The notes beneath the pieces are model-generated. The model had not been told where the DNA came from and searched no databases. It was given only the letters and a program-made list of their open reading frames with translations. 64,000 bases of DNA from Physcomitrium patens. Lineage: Eukaryota; Streptophyta; Bryopsida; Funariales; Funariaceae. Below are positions 59,232 to 64,000 of the stretch, one piece after another; positions within the stretch are counted from its first letter, which is position 1; each line of letters starts with the position of its first letter. The stretch spans positions 10,755,461 through 10,819,460 of the forward strand of contig NC_037267.1 of assembly GCF_000002425.4 (NCBI RefSeq), given 5' to 3'. A program made the position numbers and the translations under genes.

Positions 59232-62200
59232 TATTTTTTTGATTTGAGTCCTTGAGATTTGTCTCGGTTACTTGGGTAATCCCTCTTAGTAGTGAGTTTT
59301 CTTCTGTTTGGATGGGGCAAAGGGAGCATGAACTGATGGTAGGATTGAGAAATCGACGTGTTGTTTCGTTTCATTGGTAAATACCTAGCTGCACGAAATA
59401 GGTGAAAGCTTTTCGAAGTTGCGCAATGTGATGCAAGTGTGAAAATCATTGATGAATTGGGTGGAGAATCTAACTGATGGTCTTTGTGCGTTAATTGGCA
59501 ATGAGAGGAAGAATGTCGAGATTGAAGGAGACCTTTCACATTCGATGAGGAGGTTGTGTTTAATAAGTTTAACGTTTCTCATAGAATATGCACTGGAATT
59601 TCGATTACAGCGGGTCAAGGTCCTATGAGCTGTGTCAACGTTAGCATCCCTAGGTAACAGGGAGCCAGAGCTGGCCGTGCTTGATATTGTTGTATTGTGA
59701 TCGTTGCAACGTCTGGATGTTACAGCTGATGGGAAGAGTTTTGCGTTTTGAATAAACATCTCTTGCATTAGCCTGACATTTATGCTCTACGTTCACGGCC
59801 CCACTCGCCAAAGAGAGCTTGTGGAATTTTGCTACTTCAATCAGCTGTTTCTGGAGTGCGGGTAGTTTAATGGGGGTTCTATTTCTCTTGTATTATTTGA
59901 ATATGTTGTTTTTGATTTCTCACATGCGTGGCTTCTCAAGATAGATAGCGGGACTCTGTTGATAAAATTGTGTAATGGTATTGAGTTCGAGCTGTTTGAG
60001 GAATAATCTTGTAAGATTATGGGACTCATGGCACGTGCATGGATATTTTGAGTAGGAGAGGCTTTGAGTCAACGGTTGCGGTTCTTAAGAATACCATGTT
60101 GACATGCACAGTAGTAAGGAAAACTTGCGAGCGCTTCTCGATTCTGTTAGCATTGTGTTCTTTGTTCCTTCCGTGAATGCTGATGAAGGTCTTGCTAGAG
60201 TAGGAAAACCAGGAAATTGTGTAAAGTTGTTTTTGGTACCCTTTAGATAATAATATTTTGAAGACTCTGGAAGTTTTAAACTCCCTTTTTGATGTTTTCA
60301 TCCCTCTCACTCTCACTCTCATTCTCGCTTGAGTTCTTAATGTTCAAGAATCAAAATTGTATGATCGTGGGTTTGGTATCTAGAGCTCGTTGGTTGAGAT
60401 TCAAATCATTCTTTTGTTGTTTGTTTCTATTCCAGAAGGTCCCGCTGGGTGATTCCGTGCTTGGTGTGTTTTGTGCGTGTTTCAGCAACCTTTCAATGCT
60501 GAGCCTCCCCTCTCCGTGCTCACTACTTCCTACTTGACTAACGAGGACATATTTTATGCTCGAAATCATGGACCTGTTCCCATCTTCCCCGATCCCACAA
60601 CGTACCGATTCCCCTCTTGTATATATCCTTTCTTCCTACAATTTGAATATTTTTTAGAGTAAACTGCTAGTCGTGTCTGATGTGTCATATCCTTATGTAG
60701 GAAATGGTAACTTACACATGGTTACAAAGCTCAGCAAATCTTGCGTTTGTAACCTTTTCTTTCCAGGTGTTCAGATACTGTTCTGACAAGCTCTTTCATT
60801 GTTTGAGATTTTTAATCAAGGGCAACAATCTCCATCTTCTTTGTAGTTACAATTTGATTGTGACAGGATACGTGCCAAATTCCCTCTCACTCTCGCTTGA
60901 GTTCTTGAAGTAAGTACAATCCACCTTGTTCGTGTAAATGATCTTTTGTACTGTCTTGTGGAGTCACAAAGTAAAAATTTGAAACGATGGCTTGCAAGGT
61001 GCTCCTATACGTGTTCTGTAGTCAGTTCAGGATTACTTTAGTTACTTGTAGTAATACAGCTACTTATTTTATTTTCTACAGGTCGCTGCCCAAGTATCTA
61101 GTGATGGCAACACTGCAAGTATGGTTTGAAAATTTTGTGCACACTTGCTTCTCTGATTTATAAAGAACTTAAATCACAGTGGGTTTACTTTGAGAGTACG
61201 TTCCCTGCAAATTACCTTGTTGTGAGCGAGAACCTGCAAGGGTACTGCATCTAGCAGAATCATTGAAGGCGCAAAATAACCCTGCTAAGCACAGCCTCCT
61301 CCAGTTCCTGTACGCGGATATGGAAGGAATTATATTGATTCCATCGGCAAGCTATGGTAGATAGCGAGCATATGTCAGAGCATTTAGTTTGTTTGATATG
61401 ATAGGTTGTCAAAGGTTCGATATAACACGGATTTCTAGTATGAATTGTTGATGCGAGGGACACACAGTGCGCAGGTAATCGGAGGAGAGAGATGAGTGAT
61501 AAACGGAAAATAAGGGGACTTAGCTGGGGACCTGGAGCTATTGGCACTGGTATCCTCTCAGCTATACAAGTTAATCCTGATTGTCTTCTATGGCGAGGGC
61601 TTCATCTCTGATTTTATTAGTATTCACCAGGTCATGCACCAGCAAAGTCTCATGAGGAACATTCTATGCTTTCCATTTTAATCTTTATCGAATCATGCGG
61701 TCTTTGCTTTGCAGACTCTTTATTTACGCAATGAGTGGCAATGTATTGATTTTTCACATAGCAACCTTGTATTTCATGGGCGGTCTTATTTTCATTTTTT
61801 CTTCATTGTGACCAGCTGCGTGAGGAGGAGCTAGGCTTTCTGATGTGCTTAAACTTGCCGGTGTTGAGTACTACTCAGATTTCACCACTCGAAAAGGAAA
61901 GCATGTTGAGTTTGTGAGCTGTGATATGTGTGAGGTACTCAGCAAATTTATAATGTGAGACGTTTAATTGCGTTAGACCTTCAATCCCTTGAGAAGGTGT
62001 TTTGTGGCAAGTCGTAGTGGATGGAGAGTGTGTGGGCATTGGGCTTTATGTCAGCGTACACCAGTAACTGTTTGTTCTGTGCAGGAGGAAGACGGATTAC
62101 CATACAGGGCTTCGATACCCATGCTGCATGCAACGACTCCGGAAGCAGATGTTTTGTTGGTTTATGAGATGAATGGAAAGGTGCAAACATCTGCATGATT

Positions 62201-63631
62201 TAATATTTTTCCAGTCTTTGTGGTCAAAAGCCTCTTTTCTAAGCATCCTGAAGAATTTCCCTTCTTATGATGTGTAGTTGCATGCTTGCAGGTGCTCAGT
62301 CGGGACCATGGCTATCCAATCCGGGCTGTAGTCCCAGGGGTTATCGGAGCGCGCTCTGTAAAATGGATTGAGACAATCATCATCTCCAAATATGAGTGCC
62401 AGGTATGCGAAAGCAAAATTAGCTGTGTCTCATTGACAGTAGACAGACTAGAATTACAGAAGAGTAGCTTGATATTGTTTACGAGGCATTATGCCGATCA
62501 AGTTTTTTAACATATATTGCCACTGTGGTAGTCCGACTGCTGATCTATCCGTTTGTTTTGAAACAGTTCTTTTTCCAGCAGAAAGACTACAAGATGTTTC
62601 CACCGTGGATTCGTTGGAACAATGTTAACTGGAGTTCACAACGTGCATTAATGGACTTTCCCATCCAAGTATATTTTCTTGACCGGCTAGAACAGCAAGC
62701 CAGGGGCTTGTAATCATGTAGATGTACAATCAAGCGGTTGTGAGTTGGTAAATATTTGTAACATTTAATGTGAATTGCCCCCTTTACTGAACGGTTGTTC
62801 CTCTTGATTCATGTGCAGAGTGTCATTTGTGAGCCTGGAGATGGGGTTGTAGTGAAGAGTGGGGATGTGGTCAGTGACGACTTTTGCTTCTGAAAGAAGC
62901 TGCCTGCTGAAGTTTGATTTTTCGTTAAAATTTTGGCAATTGTTGAAATGATTCCTTTGGTCCACTATCATCTAGTATGGTGCTCACAAGTTTTAAACAC
63001 ATTTTATGACGTAATTTTCAATTCGTTCAACGGGCGTTTCTAGATTCTAAAGAGTAAAGGGCAGGGATGATAGTCTATCGCTCCGTCCACGTTCCTCTTT
63101 TTTTGCCACCTTTAGTTTAGCCATGTATTGTTGGCTCCTCCTTGTGTTGATTGTTTTATTGCCTTACTAAAGATATTAATAAGCCCTAAGTTGGAAGAAG
63201 GTTTGTTAACCTCTCAATCTTTTCGGGCACGTCAAGAAAGAATCTTGGGTCCTTACATTTCTTGAATGACGACTTTAGTACTAACTGCAAATGCAAGTTT
63301 TCCATGAGTTTGCACTCCGACGATTTTACTCTCATCTTCTTCTTTGAAGCATAACAAAATAGTGCCACATGTTGAGTTAGATGAGCTGGAACATTTCCCG
63401 CAGGTGGACTTTTATGGTTATGCTGTGGCGGGGGGTGGACGTGGTATTGAGCGGGTGGATATCTCAATCAATAATGGAAAGAAATGGTTAGAGGCAGTTC
63501 GGCTACCCAAGCTACCAATTGAAGCTCAGAGGGGTTATAAGGATGATCTTCATCGTCCTCATTGGGCGTGGACCTTGTGGCAACTAAGATTTGTTAAACT
63601 TGAGACCCCATGTATTGTGGTTGTGAAAGCG
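59074..63631 (+). CDS. SOX: Sulfite oxidase, plant haem-less type (3' end outside window)
   Basis: Eleven in-frame exons: 59,074-59,178, 60,486-60,601, 60,847-60,909, 61,082-61,118, 61,468-61,549, 61,825-61,934, 62,085-62,180, 62,292-62,402, 62,567-62,668, 62,819-62,869 and 63,404-63,631 (367 residues so far; Arabidopsis has 393). The enzyme oxidises sulfite to sulfate with a molybdenum cofactor, in peroxisomes in plants. The molybdenum-binding Cys is Cys108 in [10 protein letters not shown]. Other motifs are [55 protein letters not shown] and [17 protein letters not shown] of the dimer domain. There is no cytochrome b5 domain and no N-terminal targeting signal. The exon 6 acceptor (GTGAG) is the least sure boundary. 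The remaining C-terminus, where a peroxisomal signal is expected, should lie right of the window. Reading on to a stop at 63,745 is a less likely alternative. Confidence 0.87.
59190..59236. repeat. (ATT)n/(ATTT)n microsatellite in sulfite oxidase intron 1
   Basis: Runs of TTA and TTTA units lie shortly after the intron 1 donor. Confidence 0.9.
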
Positions 63632-64000
63632 GTGTGTGGCTTCGCACTACTTTCTTTCACTTCTAGTGATATAATTGCGAAGCACATGCTTGTGGCGGCG
63701 AACGGGTTACAACGTTGTAGCTCATATCGGAACATGCGGTTGTGATTGTTGACCATTGGTCATGTGAAATAATGCAATATTTGACGATGATATTATTCCG
63801 TCGTAGATACATGTGGCAAAATTTATCATAAATCTAGAGCATACATGACTTTTTAAAGAGTTGGTTAAAAATACATCATCCAAGGGTAGAGAATTCCAGC
63901 TTATAATCAACAAGCTCTTACCTTTCTCATTTGAAAGTCCTTATCACTCCCTGATCACTCCCTGATCAACCTGTATCTTGTTTTTTCGAAGGAAACAGTT
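63632..64000 (+). other. Probable intron of sulfite oxidase running out of the window
   Basis: After AAAGCG the sequence GTGTGTGG can serve as a donor. The downstream reading loses all similarity to sulfite oxidase, and no exon with the expected conserved C-terminal text (WNLRG, NTSWHRV) is found before the window end. Confidence 0.55.

Overview
This is nuclear DNA of a land plant, most likely a moss. All host genes seen are plant types: a SPO11-2 meiotic transesterase, a haem-less sulfite oxidase, an ATN1-like Raf kinase and a BRANCHLESS TRICHOME/USO1-like coiled-coil protein. They have many short exons with GT-AG introns. A decayed gene joins a protein-kinase domain to an NB-ARC domain, an architecture described from mosses. 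The moss assignment is inference.

Layout. 1-22.9 kb and 31.2-48.2 kb are very AT-rich and consist mostly of LTR-retrotransposon fossils stacked inside one another. On the left, an old Ty1/copia element (F, about 2.1-22.9 kb) was entered by a Ty3/gypsy chromovirus (B). B's 5' LTR edge was entered by a younger relative (A). Further along, F was entered by a second gypsy family (E), whose LTR carries an approximately 1.1 kb repeat unit. On the right, a D-family gypsy element (36,166-48,157) holds a chromovirus C of A's family. Target duplications and equal LTR lengths fix most of these boundaries to the base. LTR divergence (A about 3.6%, C about 3.4%, B about 6.7%, D about 7%, counted by eye) agrees with the order of nesting.

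Two gene islands have more balanced base composition. At 25.0-31.2 kb lies the coiled-coil gene, with three exons and a long leader. From 48.6 kb to the window end lie SPO11-2 (+, 11 exons, complete), the Raf-like kinase (-, one exon) and sulfite oxidase (+, 11 exons seen, last exon or exons outside the window). They are separate eukaryotic genes with no operon-like relation. SPO11-2 starts only about 0.5 kb downstream of element D. Between the two TE blocks, at 32.9-34.8 kb, is the kinase-NB-ARC pseudogene.

Most interesting points: LTRs of the A/B/C family carry dense heat-shock-element-like GAA/TTC arrays; the same family has an unrecognised small ORF after the chromodomain in all three copies; the kinase-NB-ARC relic; and two near-perfect short hairpins that could be small-RNA precursors.
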